A DNA stretch of 64,000 nucleotides from Odontesthes bonariensis (lineage: Eukaryota; Chordata; Actinopteri; Atheriniformes; Atherinopsidae), in the NCBI RefSeq assembly GCF_027942865.1, contig NC_134517.1, forward strand, positions 13,308,275-13,372,274, given 5' to 3'. Of this stretch, positions 48,701 through 52,788 are shown one piece after another (within the stretch, counting starts at the first letter, position 1; every line of letters starts with the position of its first letter). A model generated the notes under the pieces. It saw nothing but the letters and a program-made list of their open reading frames with translations. It searched no databases and was not told the DNA's origin. Made by a program: the position numbers and the translations under genes.

Positions 48701-50630
48701 CTGAAACCAACAGTTATCCTAATGTAAATGGTATAGTTAAGATTGACTTATCCAGTGTGATTGGAAATTGTTGGAAATTGGAAATTGTTCTCAGCCAAAT
48801 GTTGTGAGGGATGTCTCAACCATAAGATACCAGTTGAATAAATTTTTTTTTTTAAATAACCTCTTATTAATAATAATAATGATACATTTTATTTAGAGGT
48901 GCCTTTATGCACTCAATGTCACCTTACAAAACAACAACAAAAATAAATAAAAAATAATTAAAAAAAAAAAACATACAAAATCACTAAGAGCAAAGAGAGT
49001 TAGAGGGAGTAGGCCTTTTTAAAAAGGTGGGTTTCCAGATGGGTAGCTCAGGTAGTAAAATGTGTTGCCCTGTAATCACAAGGTTTGCAGTGTTGACCGC
49101 GGCTCACACATGCTGAAATGAGAGGGCAATACAAGGCTCTGAACCACAAGTTCCTCACAGAAGTAGCCATTTGCATTGGCTAGTACTTTCTATGGCAGCT
49201 GTGTTATTTGGTAAATAAATGTTAATTAACAGAAAAGGTAAACAGTGCAAGATGCTTTTTGAACCTCGGGTTAAAAGGTGCTACTTAAGTGCCAAACGTG
49301 TACCATATTTTTGCAACTTGCCATTGGTTGACCCCACCATGAATCATGCTTTACCACACCAATCCTAATCGGCTATTATTCTAAATGGAGGCATAATGTT
49401 ACAAAGTGAACATCGTGTGTAGACTTAAAACTAGCAAATAAACCTATAAGCTCAATTTTCTGTAGTCATTTTCTCAGAGAGGAACATCTGTGGGTGGGTC
49501 AGAGAGTGAGCTTGATGTAGTTGAGAGGATTAGGGTTGTGTTCATCTTGTATTCTGCAGTTCCTGTGAATTAACAAAGCTGAGCAGGCAATGTGAAAATG
49601 GGGAAAAAAAGATTTTCACGAGTAATTCTTAGTCGGACCATATGTTATAAAATGTATTGTGGTGAGGTGGCAGCAGTGGGTAGCAATAGCTAGTTTACTT
49701 TGGGAAGAGATGTACTTTCCATGTTGTTCTGTAATGTAGCTTTGCAACCTCAATGAAATTCTCAATTCAATCAAATTGGTGGCAGCTGACTTGTTGAAGC
49801 TGCTGTACACAGACCTACAACCTTCTGGCAAATATTTGGCAACAGTTTGTCAAACAGTCTCAGAATATTAAACTATTGGACTTTGTGAATATCATCTACT
49901 GTATGTTGTGGCTGAGTGATGACCAGGTTACGTGTCCATTTACAGGTAAAAAAGCTAAAGGCCCAGCTGGAACAGAAGACCCAGAAGAATGGCACAGACA
50001 GCAGTTGTAGTCCGGAGGGTGAAATTATTGAAAATGGCAACGATCCTAACATAATGGATTTGCAGAGTAGGTGTACATGTGCTTGGAAACCCTCGTATAG
50101 TCTTTCTTTAGTGTCCTGACCAATGATAAATCTTTGTCCTTGCTTTCCAGGAGACTCCAACAGGCAAATAAACGAATTGAAGTTCAAATTGGTTAAGGCA
50201 GAGCAAGAAGTGACAGCTTTAGAGCAAAATGTATGGAAGCAAAGAGCTCATTCTATTGTATTTAAAATCATGTCGGTGTTCTCACTTAAGAGGATCATCT
50301 CTATTTTATTCAGGTGACCCGACTGGAGGGGCAAGTGACCCGTTACAAGTCTGCAGCAGAGAACGCCGAAAAAATAGAGGACGGGCTGAAGGCGGAGAAA
50401 CGAAAAATGCAGAGAGAGGCAGAATATTGTTTTCTTACATTATATTAACATTAAAAGCTAGCTTTTTTTTTAAAAAGAACTCTAGCTAATTGAGATGTCT
50501 TTCTCCCCATTTGATCCAACAGTTGCGATCGGCGCTGGATAAGGTGGAAGAACTTGAATCAAGCAACAGCCACCTAACTAAGAGACTGGAAAAGATTAAG
50601 TCTACCCGGGGCATGGCACAAACTCCATAG
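5498..50630 (+). CDS. lrrfip1: LRRFIP1 (leucine-rich repeat flightless-interacting protein 1), 29 coding exons, two alternative C-termini
   Basis: Coiled-coil adaptor and nucleic-acid-binding protein. In mammals LRRFIP1 binds Flightless-1, senses cytosolic nucleic acid through beta-catenin, and represses transcription as GCF2. The start [10 protein letters not shown], the block after [19 protein letters not shown], the TSSRRGSGE motif, the coiled coil [14 protein letters not shown] and the terminal [13 protein letters not shown] match human LRRFIP1 isoforms from memory; the last is LRRFIP1-specific rather than LRRFIP2. Order: N-terminal helix (exons 1-2), Ser/Arg-rich middle (exons 5-15), coiled coil (exons 18-22). 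The 3' end is then either acidic exon 24 (about 1,528 aa with every exon) or coiled-coil exons 25-29 (about 740 aa). All junctions through exon 22 are phase 0; exon 23 ends in phase 1. Which exons are used together cannot be told from DNA. Teleosts may carry a and b copies, and the copy is not determined here. Confidence 0.95.
8793..9292. mobile_element. Degenerate hAT-like element, third member of the BED-ORF family
   Basis: Left end TAGGGCTGGGCGAGTTAACT is the same terminus as the right ends of the elements at 24117 and 35720, in the opposite orientation. The right end has GCGATTAATCGTGATT as in those copies. The middle is replaced by unrelated repeat sequence (about 8940-9055). No 8-bp TSD is visible because the right end abuts another repeat. 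Confidence 0.65.
9290..9560 (-). repeat. Fish LINE-type 3' fragment
   Basis: Contains ATTTAGAGTCGCCAATTAACCT, GGAGTACCCGGAGGGAACCC and GATTCAAACCAG followed by CTTGCTGTGAGGCGAAGG, hallmark strings of a widespread teleost repeat recalled from fish genomes. It is in the opposite orientation to the similar 11640-11890 fragment. Confidence 0.6.
10988..11015. repeat. (TTTA)n microsatellite
   Basis: About seven uninterrupted TTTA units in lrrfip1 intron 1. Confidence 0.9.
11640..11890 (+). repeat. Fish LINE-type 3' end with ATGG tail
   Basis: Reads CTGGGATAGGCTCCAGCCCC and ends TATAGAAAATGGATGGATGGATG, the well-known 3' end of a teleost non-LTR retrotransposon family. Upstream GTTAATTGGTGACC and GTGTGGCCCTGTGATGGAC belong to the same repeat. 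Confidence 0.7.
12229..12288. repeat. (TG)n(TA)n microsatellite
   Basis: Six GT units followed by about 24 TA units. The three overlapping ORFs read through it are artefacts. Confidence 0.95.
14354..14756. mobile_element. Inverted-repeat element with diverged tandem repeats in its arms
   Basis: Arms of about 130 bp start GAGCTCAAATCGTGGTAGTG and end with its near complement, with ACTAACAATGGC and TGTAAAAGCCTG shared in mirrored order. The left arm carries a GGGGTTGCC-type repeat and the right arm a GTGGCACCCT repeat (about 14660-14700). No clear TSD. Confidence 0.65.
17085..17205 (+). repeat. Fragment of a fish repeat related to 58690-58885
   Basis: Contains AAAAAGCACTTTGAGTGGGC and ACAGTCCATTTACCATTAAT, which recur in similar order at 58835-58890. 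Boundaries are approximate. Confidence 0.45.
18453..19317. mobile_element. 865-bp TTAA-flanked foldback element (two 393-bp inverted arms)
   Basis: Left arm 18453-18845 begins AGTGATACTCCGGAGTAG. Right arm 18925-19317 is its reverse complement with scattered mismatches. The spacer is 79 bp. TTAA sits directly outside each end (18449-18452 and 19318-19321), as for piggyBac-type insertion; a TA duplication cannot be excluded. No transposase ORF. An RNA through this intron could form a very long hairpin. Confidence 0.88.
19609..19709 (-). repeat. tRNA-derived relic (SINE head or tRNA pseudogene)
   Basis: On the minus strand it shows an A-box-like TAGCTCAACTGTTTGAGCA and the B box GGTTCGATTCC about 55 bases later. 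The acceptor stem does not pair well, so it is not a working tRNA. Confidence 0.5.
20440..21055. repeat. Fish interspersed repeats (GC-rich hAT-type end and a GGGACCCCC repeat)
   Basis: 20460-20580 repeats a GCGGGAGCGGGAC motif, and 20600-21055 runs from CAGGCCAGGGACCCCCAAAC to GCGGACCCCCTGTTGAAG. Both resemble ends of teleost hAT-type elements from memory. I found no matching TSD. Confidence 0.45.
22132..22185. repeat. (CA)n microsatellite
   Basis: About 27 uninterrupted AC/CA dinucleotides, 0.5 kb upstream of lrrfip1 exon 2. Confidence 0.97.
22694..22780 (+). CDS. lrrfip1: lrrfip1 exon 2
   Basis: 29 codons, CAG acceptor, GTATAC donor. Encodes the highly conserved charged helix [19 protein letters not shown] then KELERQQKE, diagnostic of the LRRFIP family. 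Confidence 0.96.
24117..24723 (-). mobile_element. hAT element with BED-zinc-finger ORF remnant and 8-bp TSD
   Basis: Ends are TAAGGCTGGGCAACG and CTTGCCCAGCCCTA. The flanking 8-bp TSD is CTTGCAAT (24109-24116 and 24724-24731). The minus-strand ORF 24522-24250 (90 aa) starts [15 protein letters not shown] and contains [10 protein letters not shown] with a later HLKAKH, a BED-type C2H2 arrangement found at hAT transposase N-termini. The catalytic domain is absent, so it is a truncated non-autonomous copy. Confidence 0.88.
24250..24522 (-). pseudogene. Truncated hAT transposase, BED zinc-finger N-terminus
   Basis: 90-aa ORF: CxxC in ICKHCQ, then a Ser-rich stretch and HxxxxH in YHLKAKH, as in ZBED/hAT transposases. 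It stops before any DDE or dimerisation domain. Nearly identical to the ORF in the element at 35720-36299. Confidence 0.75.
25609..26385 (-). mobile_element. hAT-like non-autonomous element with 8-bp TSD
   Basis: Flanked by a perfect 8-bp direct repeat ATTAAGAC (25601-25608 and 26386-26393). On the minus strand it starts CAGTGTTGGTAATAACGGCG, and the other end has TAACTAATTGC and TAACTCTGTTACC-type motifs, matching a common teleost repeat from memory. Contains a 20-odd-base poly-T run. Its ORFs are translations of repeat, not genes. Confidence 0.8.
30777..30794 (+). CDS. lrrfip1: lrrfip1 exon 3 (18-nt microexon)
   Basis: Six codons, IYQVQK, between acceptor GTAG and donor GTAGGC, phase 0 both sides. 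IYQVQK follows ERQQKE in LRRFIP family isoforms, which identifies an exon too short for ORF calling. Confidence 0.88.
30941..31012 (+). CDS. lrrfip1: lrrfip1 exon 4
   Basis: 24 codons: [19 protein letters not shown] and IEQWM, conserved in the family. TTAG acceptor, GTACAC donor. Compared with the [12 protein letters not shown] recall from mammals, about six residues are inserted here. Confidence 0.92.
31013..32508 (+). other. lrrfip1 intron 4
   Basis: 1.5-kb intron without a gene. About 31850-31980 is a fish interspersed repeat (TTTTGGCACTGAAGACACCA, TTATTTTGTCCCACTCTTCC), followed by a TA microsatellite at about 31981-32022. Confidence 0.6.
32509..32550 (+). CDS. lrrfip1: lrrfip1 exon 5
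   Basis: 14 codons, [14 protein letters not shown], aligned to EDSERYSRRSRR of mammalian LRRFIP1. CAG acceptor, GTTTGT donor, phase 0. Confidence 0.9.
32800..32850 (+). CDS. lrrfip1: lrrfip1 exon 6
   Basis: 17 codons, [17 protein letters not shown], aligned to [15 protein letters not shown] of human LRRFIP1. CAG acceptor, GTCAGT donor. Confidence 0.94.
33044..33079 (+). CDS. lrrfip1: lrrfip1 exon 7
   Basis: 12 codons, [15 protein letters not shown] acceptor, GTAAGG donor, phase 0. A short cassette-type exon of the Ser/Arg-rich region. Confidence 0.85.
33080..33714 (+). other. lrrfip1 intron 7
   Basis: 635-bp intron. The two ORFs of about 98 codons across it overlap exon 8 by chance. No other feature is seen. 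Confidence 0.6.
33715..33774 (+). CDS. lrrfip1: lrrfip1 exon 8 (lysine-rich)
   Basis: 20 codons: [20 protein letters not shown], a basic stretch with nuclear-localisation character present in some LRRFIP isoforms. AAG acceptor, GTATGT donor. Confidence 0.9.
33857..33898 (+). CDS. lrrfip1: lrrfip1 exon 9
   Basis: 14 codons, [17 protein letters not shown] acceptor, GTCAGT donor, phase 0. Separated from exon 8 by only 82 bp. Confidence 0.9.
34040..34096 (+). CDS. lrrfip1: lrrfip1 exon 10 (first copy of a duplicated exon)
   Basis: 19 codons, [19 protein letters not shown], nearly the same peptide as exon 11. CAG acceptor, GTGCGT donor. Confidence 0.92.
34097..34848 (+). other. lrrfip1 intron 10
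   Basis: 752-bp AT-rich intron between the duplicated exons. No repeat or gene recognised. Confidence 0.6.
34849..34908 (+). CDS. lrrfip1: lrrfip1 exon 11 (second copy of a duplicated exon)
   Basis: 20 codons, [23 protein letters not shown] acceptor, GTGGGT donor. It shares the [11 protein letters not shown] core with exon 10, consistent with tandem exon duplication. Confidence 0.92.
34909..35473 (+). other. lrrfip1 intron 11
   Basis: 565-bp AT-rich intron with a short poly-A run. Nothing recognisable. Confidence 0.6.
35474..35557 (+). CDS. lrrfip1: lrrfip1 exon 12
   Basis: 28 codons: [20 protein letters not shown] then GSAFNGYQ, matching the ASYASSDLYSLN region of the family. CAG acceptor, GTCTGT donor. 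Confidence 0.92.
35720..36299 (-). mobile_element. hAT element with BED-zinc-finger ORF remnant and 8-bp TSD (second copy)
   Basis: Ends TAAGGCTGGGCAACG and CTCGCCCAGCCCTA, TSD GTCATTAC (35712-35719 and 36300-36307). Closely similar along its length to the 24117-24723 copy and in the same orientation. The minus-strand ORF 36179-35823 (118 aa) includes [15 protein letters not shown] and the [10 protein letters not shown] zinc-finger motif but no catalytic domain. Inserted in lrrfip1 intron 12. Confidence 0.9.
35823..36179 (-). pseudogene. Truncated hAT transposase, BED zinc-finger N-terminus (second copy)
   Basis: 118-aa ORF with a 28-residue leader before MEKGTELL and a CxxC...HxxxxH BED-type finger. 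Ends before the catalytic region, like its sister ORF at 24250-24522. Confidence 0.75.
36308..36709 (+). other. lrrfip1 intron 12, distal part
   Basis: About 400 bp between the hAT copy and exon 13. No gene or repeat recognised beyond a short C-run near 36540. Confidence 0.5.
36710..36772 (+). CDS. lrrfip1: lrrfip1 exon 13
   Basis: 21 codons, [20 protein letters not shown] and a final H. CAG acceptor, GTAAGA donor, phase 0. A Ser/Arg-rich cassette. Confidence 0.87.
36773..37157 (+). other. lrrfip1 intron 13
   Basis: 385-bp intron. No feature recognised. Confidence 0.6.
37158..37235 (+). CDS. lrrfip1: lrrfip1 exon 14
   Basis: 26 codons: [20 protein letters not shown] then ARASPV. CAG acceptor, GTGAGA donor. 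The PLEYxSYR...SARASPV block is found in LRRFIP family long isoforms. Confidence 0.92.
37236..38212 (+). other. lrrfip1 intron 14
   Basis: 977-bp AT-rich intron. No gene or recognised repeat. Confidence 0.6.
38213..38311 (+). CDS. lrrfip1: lrrfip1 exon 15
   Basis: 33 codons: [18 protein letters not shown] then [15 protein letters not shown], a conserved family block. TAG acceptor, GTGAGT donor. Confidence 0.94.
38312..38790 (+). other. lrrfip1 intron 15
   Basis: 479-bp intron with no recognised feature; overlapping ORFs have no domain. Confidence 0.6.
38791..38817 (+). CDS. lrrfip1: lrrfip1 exon 16 (27-nt microexon)
   Basis: Nine codons, VEDREFPEK, equivalent to VEERPEKDFTEK-type segments in mammalian LRRFIP1. 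TAG acceptor, GTGAGT donor, phase 0. Confidence 0.9.
38907..39032 (+). CDS. lrrfip1: lrrfip1 exon 17
   Basis: 42 codons with [20 protein letters not shown] and [11 protein letters not shown]. Matches human [21 protein letters not shown]...SIREIK; the RRGS motif is a typical basophilic kinase site. CAG acceptor, GTAATA donor. Confidence 0.97.
39033..39649 (+). other. lrrfip1 intron 17
   Basis: 617-bp intron. ORFs at 39500-39727 read from the intron into exon 18. Nothing else recognised. Confidence 0.6.
39650..39721 (+). CDS. lrrfip1: lrrfip1 exon 18 (coiled coil)
   Basis: 24 codons, [20 protein letters not shown] then KEVK; human has [26 protein letters not shown] acceptor, GTATAA donor. Start of the central coiled coil. 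Confidence 0.96.
39722..40350 (+). other. lrrfip1 intron 18
   Basis: 629-bp intron with a poly-T run near 40020. No gene. Confidence 0.6.
40351..40521 (+). CDS. lrrfip1: lrrfip1 exon 19 (coiled coil)
   Basis: 57 codons including [20 protein letters not shown] and [20 protein letters not shown], closely matching human LRRFIP1. CAG acceptor, GTACAG donor. Confidence 0.98.
40522..41336 (+). other. lrrfip1 intron 19
   Basis: 815-bp AT-rich intron with a poly-T run and a GAT triplet run near 41070. No gene. Confidence 0.6.
41337..41429 (+). CDS. lrrfip1: lrrfip1 exon 20 (coiled coil)
   Basis: 31 codons, [20 protein letters not shown] then [11 protein letters not shown]; human has [29 protein letters not shown]. 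CAG acceptor, GTGAGT donor. Confidence 0.97.
41710..41802 (+). CDS. lrrfip1: lrrfip1 exon 21 (coiled coil)
   Basis: 31 codons: [20 protein letters not shown] then [11 protein letters not shown]. Human [31 protein letters not shown] aligns without gaps. TAG acceptor, GTATGG donor. As I recall, human giant-exon isoforms skip this and exon 22. Confidence 0.97.
41989..42081 (+). CDS. lrrfip1: lrrfip1 exon 22 (coiled coil)
   Basis: 31 codons: [20 protein letters not shown] then [11 protein letters not shown]. Human ALERQKEFFDSVRSERDDLREEVVMLKEELK aligns without gaps. CAG acceptor, GTATTC donor. Confidence 0.97.
42221..42365 (+). CDS. lrrfip1: lrrfip1 exon 23 (branch-point exon, ends in phase 1)
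   Basis: 48 codons plus one base. Begins [20 protein letters not shown] (human KHGIILNSEIATNGET), then a Ser/Pro-rich stretch. It is the only upstream exon ending in phase 1 (G, then GTAAAA), and both exon 24 and exon 25 accept that phase, so this donor is where the two C-termini diverge. Confidence 0.95.
43584..44261 (-). mobile_element. PIF/Harbinger-like element with MADF-like ORF and TTA duplication
   Basis: 678 bp. Left end AGGCTCTAGCATGGTTGCCG and right end (reverse complement) AGGCGGTAGCATGGTTGCCG form terminal inverted repeats, perfect for 20 bp from TAGCATGG to CGTCTG. The 3-bp TSD TTA is at 43581-43583 and 44262-44264, as expected for PIF/Harbinger. The GC-rich content differs from the host intron. 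The internal minus-strand ORF 43856-44131 resembles the MADF/Myb-like accessory protein of Harbinger elements. No transposase. Confidence 0.85.
43856..44131 (-). pseudogene. MADF-like DNA-binding ORF of a Harbinger element (91 aa, truncated)
   Basis: The ORF contains [14 protein letters not shown], then [10 protein letters not shown] and [18 protein letters not shown], the helix pattern of MADF (Myb/SANT-like) domains, with the W...W...W-type spacing partly kept. The usual N-terminal L-I-x-x-V motif is replaced and the C-terminal half is missing. Confidence 0.6.
44439..47266 (+). CDS. lrrfip1: lrrfip1 exon 24, giant acidic alternative terminal exon
   Basis: About 942 codons to TAG at 47264, entered through CTCTCAG with phase completed from exon 23 (Gly). 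Extremely rich in Glu, Asp, Ser and Thr and predicted disordered, with one basic patch ([14 protein letters not shown], codons for which lie near 45092-45135) and a basic tail ending [13 protein letters not shown]. Human LRRFIP1 has the equivalent large exon ending KGKSKEDCTMS; only the patch and the end are clearly conserved. The ATG at 44399 is upstream of the acceptor and probably not used as a start. Confidence 0.93.
47267..47430 (+). terminator. lrrfip1: 3' UTR and poly(A) signals of the giant-exon isoform
   Basis: AATAAA hexamers at 47373-47378 and 47418-47423 lie shortly after the TAG stop, the likely cleavage signals of transcripts ending in exon 24. Confidence 0.7.
47431..48435 (+). 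other. lrrfip1 interval between the giant exon and exon 25
   Basis: Part of the intron 23-to-25 span when exon 24 is skipped. AT-rich with G and T runs and a C-rich patch at 48139-48185. No gene recognised. Confidence 0.6.
48436..48485 (+). CDS. lrrfip1: lrrfip1 exon 25 (alternative coiled-coil tail begins)
   Basis: Two bases plus 16 codons, [16 protein letters not shown] (human IRLKKLVDERECLLEQ). The TTTCAG acceptor supplies AG to complete the phase-1 codon from exon 23 (Glu). GTGAGT donor. Confidence 0.95.
48486..49945 (+). other. lrrfip1 intron 25
   Basis: 1.46-kb intron. About 49030-49215 is a degenerate SINE-like stretch with the tRNA-like GGGTAGCTCAGGTAG near 49039. The rest is AT-rich and unrecognised. 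Confidence 0.5.
49946..50066 (+). CDS. lrrfip1: lrrfip1 exon 26
   Basis: 40 codons plus one base: [16 protein letters not shown] then [17 protein letters not shown], matching IKKLKGQLEERQK and LENGTDMHVMDLQ of human LRRFIP1. The Arg codon is completed by exon 27. Donor GTAGGT. Confidence 0.95.
50151..50230 (+). CDS. lrrfip1: lrrfip1 exon 27 (coiled coil)
   Basis: Reads (R)[17 protein letters not shown] then QEVTALEQN; human RDANRQISDLKFKLAKSEQEITALEQN. CAG acceptor, GTATGG donor. Confidence 0.97.
50314..50418 (+). CDS. lrrfip1: lrrfip1 exon 28 (coiled coil, GC donor)
   Basis: 35 codons: [20 protein letters not shown] then [15 protein letters not shown]. The human boundary KRKLQRE|LRSALDK falls at 50418, where the intron begins GCAGAA; there is no nearby in-frame GT donor. 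Confidence 0.95.
50523..50630 (+). CDS. lrrfip1: lrrfip1 exon 29, terminal exon of the coiled-coil isoform
   Basis: [20 protein letters not shown] then [15 protein letters not shown] and TAG at 50628. Human: [36 protein letters not shown]. Confidence 0.97.
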   Translation: MRSALDKVEELESSNSHLTKRLEKIKSTRGMAQTP

Positions 50631-51560
50631 CAGGGACGGATTACACATCGGCTTCAGTGTATCCAAAAACCGGTTGATCCCTTGGAAGAAAACCAGCTTG
50701 CTTTTTGAAGTTGTCCTTCACCTGACTGATAGCAACCTTTAGGATAAAAATGATAGAAAATAAAAATCAAACCTAGTTTTCACAGGATAGAGAAAACCAA
50801 TGAGTAATGTGCCATTACTGTGTTATCTGTGGGATGCGAATTCTTAATGCCACCGTGCACACATCCAGAGAGAAAATGAAGCAAGGGGAGTGGATGTTGG
50901 CAGACCTTCACCGTGAGAACTCTGCTGTAGGGTGCAACGCTGAAACGCCCCGGACTATCCAGTGCAGCCAGAAACTAAAAAGCTGCACTGCCATGTTCTT
51001 CTGCTGCTTCTCTTTCAAATCCTTTCAGGTGGTGGGTGGAAAATAATTCAAGATGCATGGCAGTGCAGTGAAACAGCACTGATATAATGACCCAAGACTT
51101 AGTGCTTTGTGCTGTACATTTTCTCCATACGACCTTTTTTCTCCTTTGCATCCAAAGCCAAACCATTTTTAAGCATTTTGATTTGGGATGAAGAAAACAA
51201 GACCATATTTGAATACATGGCTTTCTCTGCACCCCCTATATTATATATATCATCACTGTCAACTAGCAGTTTACTGAATGTCCAACTACCCAGTGTGTAA
51301 GTGTCCTTCTCCTTAGATACACTCAGATCTCCAAGTTTCATATGGTTTGTCACTGGTTGGCTCTTGTGCACGTTCACAGGGGCTGAGACTTACAGAAAAA
51401 ATCTTGATGAAAAGGGACTCAAATTGATGTTGGCAGGAGATAGTTTACACACTGGGAAGATGCTGCTTCACTGTTTACAAAGCTTTAAAATGTTTGTTTA
51501 AAAAAAAAAAAAAAACATGAAGAACTGTAATCTTTGTGCAATAAAATGTCAAACTTTACT
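50631..51560 (+). terminator. lrrfip1: lrrfip1 coiled-coil isoform 3' UTR with poly(A) signal
   Basis: About 0.9 kb after the stop. AATAAA at 51540-51545 follows an internal A-run at 51500-51516. No ORF in it is supported as a gene. Confidence 0.7.
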
Positions 51561-52471
51561 TTCTTCTTTATCTGTGCATTACATGACTCGGTTTTTAGTT
51601 GTCTTGGCAGATACCACGCAGTGCTCTTGAAAAATTTTTTGGCTGCGTTTCAGTGAATTTCTCTCTAGTATTTATAGCACAGTATCGTTGACACTACAGC
51701 ATTGCAAAAGGGTCAGTTTCTTATGACAACAGAAAGAGCCTCATCTTTCAGTTGTTTTTTTGATGAATTCAGAATAAACAAGTGATTCAAGGTTTAAGTG
51801 GGCATTTATCTAAGTGGTGTGGATCCTCCCCACTTCAACTGGCATTCTGACGTAAACGGAGTCTGAAGCAGTTTGAATAGTTGCTACATGGTGAGTGGGG
51901 TTGGGCTTGGTAGTAATATAGTATTGAAACTAATCAGCCAAAATATTAAAACCACCAACAAGCCCATTGTTGAAAGGATCAAAGAACATGACAAAGAGTT
52001 TTTAAGTGTTCTCCCAACTACCAAACTGCCCGTATACCACTCTGATGGGGTCTGATGTCATCTGTTGGAAGCAAGCCCAATCTACAAAGAGCCCACATGA
52101 CCGCTATGACTAAATTCCCAGGACCACCCACTCTACATCCTGATTCTCTTCTGGTGGCATGAGAAGGACCTACTCAATATTAGGTAGGTGGTCCCCATGT
52201 GGTTGATCAGTGTCTGGTCATGTTTCTGTTTTTTTTTCTTTAAACAGTGAAAATTAAAGGTATTTAGATTCTGTGGTGTGAATTCTGGTTTATTTCTCTG
52301 GTCAAGTTAAAAAAAAATAAATAAATCCGTACCAACAGACAGACTTCCCTTTTGGAGAGGGTTGTTATCTGTATTCAGGGATGTTTGAATATCGTCATTC
52401 TGCATTCACATTGAAGCTGAAGGTAGAAGGTAAAGTAAAACTCATGTATTGTTTTATTGATCACTTCACAC
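51561..52471. other. lrrfip1-tyw5 convergent intergenic region
   Basis: About 0.9 kb between convergent gene ends. It holds an internally deleted Tc1-like remnant (about 51930-52215) and, near 52450, a minus-strand AATAAA for tyw5. Confidence 0.6.
51930..52215. mobile_element. Internally deleted Tc1/mariner-like remnant
   Basis: One end reads CTAATCAGCCAAAATATTAAAACCACC and the other CTCAATATTAGGTAGGTGGT followed by GTTGATCAGTG. These resemble the ends of a known fish Tc1-like element (family from memory). The interior is far too short for a transposase. Confidence 0.55.
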
Positions 52472-52788
52472 TCATCCAGGATTGGTGAATAGAATGCTGG
52501 GTAATGTAGTGTCACACGCTTCCTGTTTGTCTCCTGACAGACTCTCACAGTATGCCCGCTTCTGGATGCGCTGAATCATCCGCCGGCCGTAGAAGTCCTT
52601 GTATTCTGCTGGAAGTTCATCAAGTGCGACTAGGGCCCTCTCCAGAGCCTGAAGAGCCCGAGCAGCAGCCACGGGGTCTTTGTTACCATATGGGTCCTTT
52701 CTGTCATAACTGTCAGCAGGAAGATGGCGCCAGAACACATTAACGCCCACTCCAAACTGCAGGGCGAGAGTATTATGGAACCACAGAG
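52472..52788 (-). CDS. tyw5: tyw5 exon 8, terminal (distal metal-ligand His)
   Basis: Reads (A)[20 protein letters not shown] and [20 protein letters not shown] to TGA at 52472-52474. His of WFHN is the third metal ligand. Tail is longer than I recall for human TYW5. Confidence 0.95.
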
